Origin: Alkalihalobacillus sp. TS-13 | GTDB lineage: Bacteria > Bacillota > Bacilli > Bacillales > Fictibacillaceae | Assembly (NCBI RefSeq): GCF_019720915.1 | Contig: NZ_JAHKSI010000001.1 | Location: 868,001-932,000, forward strand | Direction of reading: 5' to 3' | Length of the DNA: 64,000 nt | Part shown: one piece after another, positions 1-8,997 of the stretch | Numbering within the stretch: position 1 is the stretch's first letter | Layout: each line of letters begins with the position of its first letter | Notes under the pieces: generated by a model | Seen by the model: the letters and a program-made list of their open reading frames with translations, nothing else | What the model was told of the DNA's origin: nothing | Databases searched by the model: none | Made by a program: the position numbers and the translations under genes

Positions 1-834
1 AAACGTGTTGGTCATACGGGTACCCTTGACCCATCCGTCTCAGGTGTACTCCCGATCTGTATAAACCGGGCTACAAAAGTGGCTGAATATATGAGTGCGT
101 ATGATAAGACATACGAAGCAACGGTCGCTGTGGGTACAGCAACCACAACCGAAGATCAAAGTGGAGAAATCATAGAGTCTTCCAGACCAGAACTGTTCAG
201 TGGAGATGAAGTGAAAGCAGTATTGCGATCATTTGAAGGCGAAATCGAACAAATTCCCCCCATGTATTCAGCTGTCAAAATAAAAGGTAAAAAATTATAT
301 GAGTACGCTAGAGAAGGGATTACCATTGAAAGACCTTCCCGAACGATACGGATCGTACAATTAAAGCTTTTGAGCCTACCAGAACGAAATGAAGATAACG
401 GTAATGTGGAATTCAAAATCAGAGTGACCTGCAGCAAGGGTACTTATATCCGTACCTTGGCAGTAGATATTGGCAAAGCATTAGGGTTTCCAGCACATAT
501 GTCATCTTTGGTTCGGACACAGTCTGGACCGTTCTCTATACAAGATGCCGTTACACTTGAGGGACTCGAGCATGTTGTTAAGGCGGGAAATCTTTCTGAG
601 GTTTTATTGCCGATTGAGAAAGCATTATCAATCTTTCCATCTGTTACGGTATCTGATGCAATGGAACAAAAGATCCTTAATGGATCTTTACTTGAAGAAA
701 CGAAAGAACTTTCCAATCCCAGGACTGCCGTTTATAATGGACAAGGAGAGTGCCTCGCAATCTATATACCACATCCTGAACGCCAGGGATGGGTTAAACC
801 TGAGAAAGTACTTAAAATTCAAAACAGAACTTAG
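1..834 (+). CDS. truB: tRNA pseudouridine(55) synthase TruB (5' end missing)
   Basis: The enzyme isomerises U55 in the T-loop of elongator tRNAs to pseudouridine. The frame is open from the first base of the window, and the first visible residues include the TruB signature GHTGTLDP with the catalytic Asp at visible residue 11. About 277 residues are visible against roughly 300-310 in Bacillus homologues, so about 30 N-terminal residues lie upstream. The first internal ATG (position 79) falls after the catalytic motif and cannot be the true start. The central part carries the usual TruB segments PPMYSAVKIKG and RVTCSKGTYIRTLA, and a PUA-like tail follows. The stop is 8 bp before ribF, as in the Bacillus rbfA-truB-ribF operon. 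Confidence 0.95.
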   Translation, partial: KRVGHTGTLDPSVSGVLPICINRATKVAEYMSAYDKTYEATVAVGTATTTEDQSGEIIESSRPELFSGDEVKAVLRSFEGEIEQIPPMYSAVKIKGKKLYEYAREGITIERPSRTIRIVQLKLLSLPERNEDNGNVEFKIRVTCSKGTYIRTLAVDIGKALGFPAHMSSLVRTQSGPFSIQDAVTLEGLEHVVKAGNLSEVLLPIEKALSIFPSVTVSDAMEQKILNGSLLEETKELSNPRTAVYNGQGECLAIYIPHPERQGWVKPEKVLKIQNRT

Positions 835-842
835 GTGGTAAT

Positions 843-1787
843 TTGAAAACGTATAGGATTGACCACACCCAATTGGACCAATTAAAAGAGTCGCCGCCGT
901 CTGCAATGGCTATCGGATATTTTGATGGAATACATTTAGGTCATCAAAAAGTCATCATGGCTGCAAAGCATATTGCAGATGAAGCTGGATTGGACTCGGC
1001 GGTCATGACATTCGACCCTCATCCATCTGTTGTCTTAGGCAGGGAACGGACGGAAAAATCGCATATTACACCAATTGAAGATAAACGGTCCCTGATTGAA
1101 GCCATGGGAATCGACCGATTATATATTGTGAATTTCAGCAAAGCATTCGCATCACTTACACCACAACAATTTGTAGATGATTTCATTATCGGTCTCAATG
1201 TAAAACATGTCGTTGCTGGATTCGACTTTTCATTTGGCAAAAAAGGTGAAGGGACGATGGAAACACTACCGTTCCATTCAAGAGACCAATTCAAACATTC
1301 AATTGTCGATAAAGTAGCGGTCGATGATGAAAAAGTGAGCTCCACGTTGATACGGACATTGATCCGGAGCGGTGAAGTCGAGAAAATTCCTAAGTACTTA
1401 GGCCGAAGGTATTCTGTTAAAGGCACTGTCATTCACGGTGATCATCGCGGTCATACGATCGGTTTTCCGACAGCCAATATTGAACCAGCCGATTCTTATA
1501 TCTTACCAGAAATTGGGGTCTATGCTGTCCGGATGGAAGTGAATGGGGAATGGTATGAGGGTGTATGTAATGTCGGCTATAAACCGACCTTCAATGATGA
1601 AAAACCAGAAAACCCAAGTGTAGAAGTTCATTTGTTTTCATTTGATTCTTCCATTTATGGAGAAGCTGTTGAAGTTGAATGGCACCACAACATTCGTAAA
1701 GAAAAGAAATTCTCATCAATTGATGAATTGAAAGGACAGATTTCAAAGGATATTGACGCGGCAACACAAATTTTTCACAAATCGTGA
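843..1787 (+). CDS. ribF: Bifunctional riboflavin kinase / FAD synthetase
   Basis: This protein phosphorylates riboflavin to FMN and then adenylylates FMN to FAD in the cytoplasm. The N-terminal nucleotidyltransferase domain shows GYFDGIHLGHQ (about residues 25-35), and the C-terminal riboflavin-kinase domain shows GHTIGFPTANIEP (about residues 203-215). The 314-residue length is normal. The start is TTG at 843, preceded by AGGTGGT. It follows truB by 8 bp and probably shares its transcript. The B. subtilis orthologue is called ribC. Confidence 0.95.
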   Translation: MKTYRIDHTQLDQLKESPPSAMAIGYFDGIHLGHQKVIMAAKHIADEAGLDSAVMTFDPHPSVVLGRERTEKSHITPIEDKRSLIEAMGIDRLYIVNFSKAFASLTPQQFVDDFIIGLNVKHVVAGFDFSFGKKGEGTMETLPFHSRDQFKHSIVDKVAVDDEKVSSTLIRTLIRSGEVEKIPKYLGRRYSVKGTVIHGDHRGHTIGFPTANIEPADSYILPEIGVYAVRMEVNGEWYEGVCNVGYKPTFNDEKPENPSVEVHLFSFDSSIYGEAVEVEWHHNIRKEKKFSSIDELKGQISKDIDAATQIFHKS

Positions 1788-1798
1788 ACGTTCATGAC

Positions 1799-1827
1799 TT
1801 GCATTTACACTCGAAAAAAGGTATTCT
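1799..1827 (+). promoter_or_regulatory. Candidate sigma-A promoter for rpsO
   Basis: TTGCAT (1799-1804) and TATTCT (1822-1827) are separated by 17 bp. The site lies just after ribF and would start transcription upstream of the structured rpsO leader. The -10 box is only a moderate match, and read-through from ribF is also possible. Confidence 0.4.
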
Positions 1828-1856
1828 TGTAGTTGTACAATTTGTACAGAACCACT

Positions 1857-1923
1857 TCTTGGCACAGCGATTCACCGACGCTTGCTAGGAGGATGGGGAT
1901 TAATAGAAAAGGAGGTGAATAGG
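1857..1923 (+). promoter_or_regulatory. rpsO leader hairpin with loop complementary to the SD (candidate S15 autoregulatory RNA)
   Basis: A stem forms from CTTGGCA pairing with TGCTAGG, continued by AGCG pairing with CGCT. Its loop exposes ATTCACC at 1870-1876. That heptamer is perfectly complementary to GGTGAAT at 1914-1920, which includes part of the Shine-Dalgarno region of rpsO. A loop-SD pseudoknot of this kind could block ribosome entry. S15 feedback on its own leader is established in several bacterial phyla. That this leader works this way is inference from base pairing. Confidence 0.55.
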
Positions 1924-2193
1924 ATGGCTATTTCACAAGAGCGTAAAAATGACTTGATTGCAGAGTACAAGACTCATGATAATGATACTGGTTCTCCAGA
2001 AGTACAGATTGCTATCCTGACTGAGCAAATTAACGAATTGAACGATCATTTACGTACACACAAAAAAGATCACCACTCTCGTCGTGGTCTGCTGAAAATG
2101 GTTGGTAAACGACGTAATTTGTTGACGTACTTACGTAAGAAGGACGTAACACGTTACCGTACTCTTATTAACAAACTTGGTTTACGTCGATAG
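1924..2193 (+). CDS. rpsO: 30S ribosomal protein S15
   Basis: This is the primary 16S rRNA-binding protein of the platform of the small subunit. It binds the three-way junction h20-h21-h22. It has 89 residues, the standard length, and contains [34 protein letters not shown] and [12 protein letters not shown] typical of S15. The ATG at 1924 is chosen because a strong GGAGGTGA precedes it by 6-8 nt; an upstream in-frame start at 1882 would add residues not found in S15. A strong terminator follows, separating it from pnp. Confidence 0.98.
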   Translation: MAISQERKNDLIAEYKTHDNDTGSPEVQIAILTEQINELNDHLRTHKKDHHSRRGLLKMVGKRRNLLTYLRKKDVTRYRTLINKLGLRR

Positions 2194-2197
2194 TTCA

Positions 2198-2228
2198 CAA
2201 AAAAGCGGGGATTACACCCGCTTTTTTA
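2198..2228 (+). terminator. Rho-independent terminator after rpsO
   Basis: The stem AAAAAGCGGG / CCCGCTTTTT with loop GATTACA is followed by a T run. It lies directly after the rpsO stop. Confidence 0.85.
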
Positions 2229-2406
2229 TTAGCTTTAAAAAAGGACAGTGTAAAAACATAAAGTGTCAAAAACATCAAACACTACATGGTGTTACAAAGT
2301 AATTGTCCGAGTTAGCTTTATTAGCTTTTTGAATATATATTTTTGGGTTATACTAGAACAAGATAACCAATAATTTTATGTAAGTTTGAGAGGAGTTCTC
2401 TGAGAA

Positions 2407-4512
2407 ATGGAGCAAAACAAGCATGTATATTCCATCGATTGGGCTGGGCGGAAGCTGACCCTTGAAATTGGAAACCTAGCTAAACAGGCTAACGGCGCAG
2501 TTATGGTCCGCTATGGCGAAACGGCGGTTCTTTCAACAGCCACAGCCTCCAAAGAACCTAAAAATCTGAGCTTTTTCCCACTGACTGTCAATTACGAAGA
2601 AAGATTATATGCTGTCGGTAAAATTCCGGGTGGTTTCATCAAGCGTGAGGGAAGACCAAGTGAAAAAGCAACGTTAGCTTCCCGTCTTATCGATCGTCCG
2701 ATCCGGCCGTTATTCGCTGATGGCTTCAGAAATGAAGTTCAAGTCGTCAGCACCGTCATGAGTGTCGATCAGGATTGTTCATCCGAGATGGCCGCTATGT
2801 TCGGTTCCTCACTTGCATTGACGATTTCTGATATTCCATTCGAAGGACCGATTGCTGGAGTAACAGTAGGAAGAATTGACGGTGCATTCGTCATCAATCC
2901 GACTTTGGATCAAAAAGAACAGAGCGACATCAATCTTATTGTAGCGGGTACCAAATACGCCATCAATATGGTGGAAGCAGGTGCTGACGAAGTTCCTGAA
3001 GAAGTGATGCTTGAAGGAATCATGTTCGGTCACGAAGAAATCAAACGTCTAATCGCCTTCCAGGAGAAGATTGCTGAAGAAATTGGTAAAGAGAAAATGG
3101 AAGTGCAATTGCATCAGCTTGATGTAGATCTAACTGCAGAAGTTAGTGCACAATTTCTGGATGATATAAAAGAAGCAGTAAAAGTGGTCGAAAAGCATGC
3201 TCGTCAAGACGCATTAGATGCTGTCACTGAAAAAGTTCTCGCTCATTATGAGGAAGATGAAGAAAAAGCTGCTGAAGCGAAAGAAATCTTACATACGCTC
3301 ATCAAACAAGAGGTACGCCGCCTCATTTTGAAGGACAAGATGCGTCCTGATGGTCGTAAGATTGATGAGATCCGTCCTCTTTCTTCTGAAGTCGGTCTGT
3401 TGCCAAGAACACACGGTTCCGGGTTGTTCACGCGTGGTCAGACACAAGCACTCAGCATCTGTACACTTGGGGCATTAGGAGATGTACAGGTGCTTGATGG
3501 ACTTGATATGGAAGAATCAAAACGGTTCATGCACCATTATAATTTCCCTCCATTCAGTGTAGGGGAAACTGGATTCATGCGCGGTCCAGGCCGTCGTGAA
3601 ATCGGTCATGGAGCCTTAGGCGAACGTGCACTCGAGGTTGTAATCCCATCTGAAGAAGAATTTCCATACACGATCCGTCTCGTTAGTGAAGTATTAGAAT
3701 CTAACGGGTCTACTTCACAAGCAAGTATTTGTGCAAGTACACTAGCGATGATGGATGCTGGAATTCCGCTTAAGGCACCAGTCGCTGGAATCGCAATGGG
3801 ACTGATCAGTGATGGAGAAGATGTTACCGTTCTTACGGACATCCAGGGCATGGAAGACCACCTGGGTGACATGGATTTCAAGGTTGCAGGAACAAAACAA
3901 GGTGTCACTGCACTTCAAATGGATATCAAGATTTCCGGAATCAACCGTGAAATTTTACAAGAAGCATTATTCCAGGCTAAAGAAGGCAGGATGAAGATTT
4001 TAGATTCGATGCTAAGTACATTAGCTGAGCCAAGAACAGAACTTTCTTCATACGCACCTAAGATCCTGACGATGAAGATCAAGTCAGATAAAATCCGTGA
4101 CGTCATCGGGCCAAGCGGTAAGATCATCAACAAGATCATTGAAGAGACCGGTGTCAAGATCGATATCGAGCAGGATGGAACCATTTTCATTGCTTCAACC
4201 GATGAAGCGATGAATAGAAAAGCAAAAGAAACGATTGAAGATATTGTACGTGAAGTCGAGGTAGGAGAAATCTATCTTGGAAAGGTGAAACGCATTGAAA
4301 AGTTCGGTGCTTTTGTTGAACTGTTCAGTGGAAAAGATGGACTTGTTCATATTTCTGAACTTGCAATGGAACGGATTCCTAAGGTGGAAGATGTTGTGAA
4401 GCTTGGTGATGAAATACTTGTAAAGGTAACAGAAATCGATAACCAGGGACGAGTGAACCTTTCGCGTAAAGCTGTTTTGAAAGAACAAAAGAAAGAACAA
4501 GAACAAAAGTAA
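2407..4512 (+). CDS. pnp: Polyribonucleotide nucleotidyltransferase (PNPase)
   Basis: This is a 3'-to-5' phosphorolytic exoribonuclease that acts in mRNA decay and RNA maturation. In Bacillus it is associated with RNase Y and the degradosome-like network. The 701 residues comprise two RNase PH domains (about 10-220 and 310-540), with the active-site region [10 protein letters not shown] near residue 487. A KH domain follows ([16 protein letters not shown], about 560-575), then an S1 domain ([20 protein letters not shown], about 620-640). The ATG at 2407 follows GAGAGGAG. The protein appears complete. A -10-like TATACT at 2349-2354 suggests its own promoter. Confidence 0.97.
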   Translation: MEQNKHVYSIDWAGRKLTLEIGNLAKQANGAVMVRYGETAVLSTATASKEPKNLSFFPLTVNYEERLYAVGKIPGGFIKREGRPSEKATLASRLIDRPIRPLFADGFRNEVQVVSTVMSVDQDCSSEMAAMFGSSLALTISDIPFEGPIAGVTVGRIDGAFVINPTLDQKEQSDINLIVAGTKYAINMVEAGADEVPEEVMLEGIMFGHEEIKRLIAFQEKIAEEIGKEKMEVQLHQLDVDLTAEVSAQFLDDIKEAVKVVEKHARQDALDAVTEKVLAHYEEDEEKAAEAKEILHTLIKQEVRRLILKDKMRPDGRKIDEIRPLSSEVGLLPRTHGSGLFTRGQTQALSICTLGALGDVQVLDGLDMEESKRFMHHYNFPPFSVGETGFMRGPGRREIGHGALGERALEVVIPSEEEFPYTIRLVSEVLESNGSTSQASICASTLAMMDAGIPLKAPVAGIAMGLISDGEDVTVLTDIQGMEDHLGDMDFKVAGTKQGVTALQMDIKISGINREILQEALFQAKEGRMKILDSMLSTLAEPRTELSSYAPKILTMKIKSDKIRDVIGPSGKIINKIIEETGVKIDIEQDGTIFIASTDEAMNRKAKETIEDIVREVEVGEIYLGKVKRIEKFGAFVELFSGKDGLVHISELAMERIPKVEDVVKLGDEILVKVTEIDNQGRVNLSRKAVLKEQKKEQEQK

Positions 4513-4543
4513 GAGACGGATTCATGATCCGCCTCTTTTTTTT
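4511..4543 (+). terminator. Terminator after pnp
   Basis: The stem AGAGACGGAT / ATCCGCCTCT with loop TCATG is followed by a run of T and lies directly at the pnp stop. Confidence 0.85.
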
Positions 4544-4569
4544 GCTTTTATTGCTTAAATGGTGATTTC

Positions 4570-5060
4570 ACAAAATTTACTCCCTTTCCGCGGGTGCAAG
4601 AAAAGCGGAAGCGACCCGTTTAGTCACGCAGGTCACTGGAGGACTGACGAGGAGGCTCGAACCAAACAAAGACTTGGTTCCGCGTGGGCTAACTCATAAG
4701 GATGTCAATCAATGTGTTGCCGCCGCAGGAAGTTTGAAGTGATCCAAGTGACTGGTCGCTGAGCTAGACATCACTTCATTGCATTAACCTACTTCCGCAA
4801 GCCTCCTCACTTGCACAGGATCTCAACACAAAAATGTAATCATTTTCGTGTCTGCGATGAGAATTCTTAGAAGCTTTTCTTATGCTGGCTTCGACGTTCA
4901 CCACAGGACGTACTTGTACAGGATGTACTGACTTCGACGTTCACCATAGGACGTGGTGGTATTTAGTCGAAGTTCATTATTATAGTCGAAAATCATTTTA
5001 AAAAGTGCGGGGTCTCGCAGGCTGGTTTTTCCCGCAGGAGTGTCGCAAATTTTGCTTAAT
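4570..5060 (-). repeat. Longest copy of the mosaic intergenic repeat (minus orientation)
   Basis: Read on the minus strand, this copy begins near 5060 with AAATTTGCGACACTCCTGCG and ends near 4570 with CCGCGGAAAGGGAGTAAA. These are the imperfect inverted ends shared by the family. The interior contains modules that recur in other copies. 4575-4830 matches, in reverse, the copies at 23.1-23.35 kb and 33.24-33.45 kb. 4840-4900 matches, in reverse, 29.56-29.63 kb. GTGGTGGTATTTAGTCGA near 4950 recurs inverted near 54.23 kb. A 23-bp unit starting CTTCGACGTTCACCA is duplicated at 4889-4911 and 4932-4954. No credible gene occupies this 700-bp gap. Confidence 0.8.
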
Positions 5061-5228
5061 GAATGTTTTCTAGCAAATCCTATCCCAAAAAAAGTTATGT
5101 ATGATTTAGTCTCGGCGGTCTCCCTTTTCATCTAATCCACTCTAAGATGGCTACAGCATTTACATTCCCATACGTTCTACCCTGTCCTATCCTATCATAC
5201 GTTAACTATTGAAAGGGGTGGATCGTAG

Positions 5229-6224
5229 GTGAAGGGATACAAGCCGTTCATTATAATAACTATTATATTATTGATCTCCTTAATAAGTGTTCAGAACCCG
5301 CCTTCGCATCGTTATATTTCGATGTTAAAAGAAGCAGCTTTCACCACATCTACATTACATATGTCCGATGCAGGACCGTTATTGGATCAGATCAAACTTT
5401 TCGCTAGCCAACATGATATCAAACCAGTGGATGCGCGGATCGACCCTGTCTGGAAGGCGATTCCGGGTTATAATGGACTTTCTGTGGATATTGACGCCTC
5501 ATACGACCGTATGAAGAAGAAAAAAGAATTCAATGAATCAATGATCGTATACAAACAGACGAAGCCTAAGGTGTCACTGGAGGATCTTCCGCCTTCACCA
5601 ATCTACAAAGGGAACCCGAACAAACCGATGGTCACTTTCTTGATTAATGTGGCTTGGGGGAACGAATTCCTTCCACAAATGCTGGAAACGCTGAGAGAAC
5701 ATAAAATTCATACAACCTTCTTTTTGGACGGATCATGGGTGAAAAAAAACCAGGATTTGGCGAAAGTCATTTACGAGGAAGGGCATGAAATCGGTAATCA
5801 TGCCTATACACACCCTGATATGAAATCTTTAACTAATAAACGTATTCAGGAGGAAATTCATAAAACAAATGAAATCATCCAAAGTACATTGGATGTCACT
5901 CCAAAATGGTTTGCTCCTCCAAGTGGCAGTTATCGGATGGATGTTGTTGAAATCGCATCCACAATGGATATGTATACGATTCTGTGGTCAGTGGATACAG
6001 TAGATTGGAGAAAGCCGGATCCAGATGAAATGGCAAAACGGGTTGTAAACAACATCCATCCAGGTGCAATGGTTCTGATGCATCCCACATCATCAACGGC
6101 AAAAGGCCTAGAACAAATGATACAAGGAATACGTGCTAAGGGGTACTCAATCGGTACAGTGTCACAGATGATGAGCGAGAAAAGACTTGTTAAAGCAAAT
6201 CAGATTGGTGAGACTGACAAATAA
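5229..6224 (+). CDS. ylxY: Polysaccharide deacetylase-like sporulation protein YlxY
   Basis: This is a NodB-homology-domain protein anchored by an N-terminal hydrophobic segment (FIIITIILLISLISV, residues 7-21) and probably exported to the cell surface. The NodB fold is recognisable from HTTFFLDGSWVKKN, GHEIGNHAYTHPD (metal-binding His-x3-His) and FAPPSGSYR. The usual catalytic motif TFDDGP is replaced by TFLINVAWGNE, so the general-base Asp is missing; this is a feature of the YlxY subfamily as I recall it. The start is GTG 5229 after GGGGTGG. It lies between pnp and mlpA as in B. subtilis. A deacetylase activity should not be assumed. Confidence 0.85.
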   Translation: MKGYKPFIIITIILLISLISVQNPPSHRYISMLKEAAFTTSTLHMSDAGPLLDQIKLFASQHDIKPVDARIDPVWKAIPGYNGLSVDIDASYDRMKKKKEFNESMIVYKQTKPKVSLEDLPPSPIYKGNPNKPMVTFLINVAWGNEFLPQMLETLREHKIHTTFFLDGSWVKKNQDLAKVIYEEGHEIGNHAYTHPDMKSLTNKRIQEEIHKTNEIIQSTLDVTPKWFAPPSGSYRMDVVEIASTMDMYTILWSVDTVDWRKPDPDEMAKRVVNNIHPGAMVLMHPTSSTAKGLEQMIQGIRAKGYSIGTVSQMMSEKRLVKANQIGETDK

Positions 6225-6325
6225 TTGTCGAATATAGGCTTAAATGGTATAGTGGTTTTATAATACGTATAAGTACCAAAATACCTACATAATTTGCCTG
6301 TTTGACAATTTAGGAGGAAAAAAGT

Positions 6326-7567
6326 TTGATAACAAAACATACGTGTAAGAATGGCGTGCGAATCGTAACAGAAAACATTCCTAGCGTAAGATCGGTTGCA
6401 ATCGGTATATGGATCGGCACGGGCTCTCGTTTTGAGACTAAAGATAATAATGGGATCTCCCACTTCTTAGAGCATATGTTCTTTAAAGGTACGAAAACGA
6501 GGAATGCAAGAGAAATTGCAGAATCATTCGATAGCATCGGTGGTCAAGTGAACGCATTTACATCAAAAGAATATACATGCTACTATGCAAAAGTTCTGGA
6601 CAATCATGCATCGCATGCGTTGGAAACGCTATCGGATATGTTCTTCAATTCTACATTTGACGAAGATGAGCTTCTAAAAGAAAAGAATGTCGTACTTGAA
6701 GAAATCAAAATGTATGAAGATACACCTGATGACATCGTCCATGATCTTTTGAGCCAGGCGACATACAGCCATCACCCACTGGCATATCCAATCCTTGGGA
6801 CGGAAGATACATTGAATACGTTCAATGGGGATGTATTACGGACCTATATGAATGAATTTTACACGCCAGATAATGTCGTGATTTCAATTGCGGGGAATGT
6901 AGACGATTCATTTATTGAAGAAGTCGAAAAGTATTTCGGGAGTTTTTCGGCGTCCAACAACAAACCACACGCACAGAAACCGGCATTCTGTACAGAAAAG
7001 AAAGCACGCAAAAAAGAGACAGAACAAGCACATTTGTGTATCGGTTATGAAGGATTGCCGGTAGGCGATAAGAGTATATTCGACTTGATCATCATCAACA
7101 ACATCTTCGGTGGGAGCATGAGCAGCAGGTTGTTCCAGGAAGTAAGGGAACAGCGAGGTTTAGCATACTCAGTGTTTTCATATCACTCAGCTCACTTGGA
7201 CACCGGCGTCTTCAACATTTATGCTGGAACAGCGCCAGGGCAGTTGGACGAAGTGTATGATACGATTTCAAACATCATTGGAACGTTGAAGGAAACAGGT
7301 GTTACTGAAAAAGAAGTAGCCAACAGCAAGGAGCAGATCAAAGGAAGTTTGATGCTCAGTCTTGAAAGTACGAATAGCCGTATGAGCAGGAATGGGAAAC
7401 ATGAATTGCTTTTAAGGAAGCATCGGTCTCTTGATGAAATTTTACAAAATATTGATGATGTTTCTAAAGAGAACGTTGACAAGCTAATCCGAAAAATTTT
7501 TACAGATGACTTTTCAAGCTCTCTCATCAGTCCGAGTGGGCAATTTCCGAAAAACTTTCCGAATTAA
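6326..7567 (+). CDS. mlpA: M16 family zinc protease MlpA (YmxG)
   Basis: This is a processing-peptidase-like (pitrilysin family) metalloprotease. The inverted zinc motif HFLEH spans residues 46-50, and the distal glutamate lies in NVVLEEIKMYED (about 125-126), so it should be active. The second half carries GGSMSSRLFQEVREQRGLAYSV, shared by the family; it is split here into its two recognisable parts, GGSMSSRLFQEVR and EQRGLAYSV. The 413-residue length is normal. The start is TTG 6326 after TAGGAGGAAA. In B. subtilis the orthologue is reported to modulate protease gene expression. It follows ylxY by about 100 bp and is closed by a terminator at 7571-7600. Confidence 0.93.
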   Translation: MITKHTCKNGVRIVTENIPSVRSVAIGIWIGTGSRFETKDNNGISHFLEHMFFKGTKTRNAREIAESFDSIGGQVNAFTSKEYTCYYAKVLDNHASHALETLSDMFFNSTFDEDELLKEKNVVLEEIKMYEDTPDDIVHDLLSQATYSHHPLAYPILGTEDTLNTFNGDVLRTYMNEFYTPDNVVISIAGNVDDSFIEEVEKYFGSFSASNNKPHAQKPAFCTEKKARKKETEQAHLCIGYEGLPVGDKSIFDLIIINNIFGGSMSSRLFQEVREQRGLAYSVFSYHSAHLDTGVFNIYAGTAPGQLDEVYDTISNIIGTLKETGVTEKEVANSKEQIKGSLMLSLESTNSRMSRNGKHELLLRKHRSLDEILQNIDDVSKENVDKLIRKIFTDDFSSSLISPSGQFPKNFPN

Positions 7568-7570
7568 ATT

Positions 7571-7602
7571 AAATGGGGGGACTCCAGAGTCGCCTCATTT
7601 TT
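7571..7602 (+). terminator. Terminator after mlpA
   Basis: An imperfect stem ATGGGGGGACTC / GAGTCGCCTCAT is followed by a T run. Confidence 0.75.
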
Positions 7603-7738
7603 TCTATTTAGCTTAGCGATCCTCCCTTTGGTATGATTTAAGAGCTGAAGGTCCTTCTTTTCTTTGTTTATTTGTGGTTTGACTTTTTATCCCTACATAT
7701 ATATAGAATGATAAGCGAAAATAGGAGGGGAACCCCAA

Positions 7739-7999
7739 ATGAGGTTAAGTGAAATTTTAGGAAAAGAAATCATCGATTATACGAAGGGCGAGAAACTTGG
7801 TATATTGACCTATGCTGAGTTCATCATAGATGAGAATGCGGGGTATATACATACGCTGGAAATTCCATTGACGGAATGGAACGGGTTACGAAAAAGAAAA
7901 TCAATCATACAATTTAAGTGGAATAAGATTTACCGAGTGGGTGAAGAAACAATTCTAGTGGACCCCTCAGAAGCGGATGTCCAAACCGAATATAAATAA
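7739..7999 (+). CDS. ymxH: YlmC/YmxH family PRC-barrel sporulation protein
   Basis: An 86-residue protein of the YlmC/YmxH family, a small PRC-barrel-like fold. MRLSEILGKEIIDYTKGEKLG and later IVDENAG-type residues match the family pattern; the first segment is seen as MRLSEILGKEIID and YTKGEKLG. It has no signal peptide or membrane segment. The start ATG 7739 follows AGGAGGGG. The molecular function is not established. It precedes dpaA by about 100 bp, as in B. subtilis. Confidence 0.85.
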   Translation: MRLSEILGKEIIDYTKGEKLGILTYAEFIIDENAGYIHTLEIPLTEWNGLRKRKSIIQFKWNKIYRVGEETILVDPSEADVQTEYK

Positions 8000-8097
8000 T
8001 CACCATGAAAGTATCTTCTTCATATGATGTTGAAGAATCAGCACTCAAGTATTATTATTCCTCCGTTATTAATGACGAATGAGAAAGGGGAGGAAGG

Positions 8098-8979
8098 ATG
8101 TTAACAGGAATTAAAGCGGCAATCATTGGCGGCGATGCAAGACAGCTCGAAGTAATCAGAAAACTGGCTGTATTGAACGCCAGTCTGTATTTAGTAGGAT
8201 TCGATCAATTGGACCATGGATTCACTGGAGCAACAAAAATGGATTTGGATGACTTGCCTTTAAGAGAATTGGATGCATTGATCTTACCCGTGAACGGCAG
8301 TGGCCCTGATGGAGAGATTGATACGATTTTTTCGAATAAAAAAATTAAATTCACAGAGGAAATCTTACAAAAAACAAAACAGTCATGTACCGTATTTTCT
8401 GGTATAACCAATCCTTATTTGACGAAATGCACATCGAATGCCAACAAAAAACATATCAAGTTATTTGAACGTGACGATGTTGCTATCTATAATGCCATCC
8501 CTACTGTCGAAGGTACGATCATGATGGTCATCCAGCACACGGATTTTACGATCCATCAATCAAATATTATGGTCTTGGGCTTTGGTCGAGTAGGATTCTC
8601 AGTAGCGCGGACATTTGCTAATCTTGGTGCCAATGTATCTGTCGGTGCACGAAGATCTGAACATATCGCTCGAATCACTGAAATGGGCTTCAAGCCATTT
8701 TATCTCGATCAATTGGAAAATGAAGTAGAGTCGATCGATGTTTGCATCAATACAATCCCAGCATCAATCATCACTTCCAATGTCATTTCAAGAATGCCAT
8801 CTCATTCTTTGATCATCGACCTTGCTTCCAAGCCTGGAGGTACGGATTTTCGTTTTGCTGAAAAGAGAGGGATCAAAGCATTGCTAGCTCCTGGATTACC
8901 GGGTATCGTCGCTCCGAAGACAGCCGGTAAGATCATTGCGAATGTATTGACACAACTACTTATGGATGAAAGCAATTAA
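8098..8979 (+). CDS. dpaA: Dipicolinate synthase subunit A
   Basis: DpaA (SpoVFA) and DpaB oxidise the diaminopimelate-pathway intermediate to dipicolinic acid in the mother cell. DPA is then loaded into the spore core. The 293-residue protein has an N-terminal domain beginning AAIIGGDARQLEVIRKL. A Rossmann nucleotide-binding domain follows, with MVLGFGRVGFSVARTFANLG (about residues 157-176). The end LLAPGLPGIVAPKTAG is typical. The start ATG 8098 follows GGGGAGGA. It is 18 bp upstream of dpaB and just upstream of asd-dapG-dapA, which supply the substrate. A mother-cell sigma-K promoter is expected but I could not place one confidently. Confidence 0.95.
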   Translation: MLTGIKAAIIGGDARQLEVIRKLAVLNASLYLVGFDQLDHGFTGATKMDLDDLPLRELDALILPVNGSGPDGEIDTIFSNKKIKFTEEILQKTKQSCTVFSGITNPYLTKCTSNANKKHIKLFERDDVAIYNAIPTVEGTIMMVIQHTDFTIHQSNIMVLGFGRVGFSVARTFANLGANVSVGARRSEHIARITEMGFKPFYLDQLENEVESIDVCINTIPASIITSNVISRMPSHSLIIDLASKPGGTDFRFAEKRGIKALLAPGLPGIVAPKTAGKIIANVLTQLLMDESN

Positions 8980-8997
8980 GGGGAAGGGGCAAGGAGA

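Noticed and set aside
4898-5131. Minus-strand 77-codon frame in the pnp-ylxY gap
   Set aside because: It is made of the mosaic repeat interior and has no recognisable protein features.
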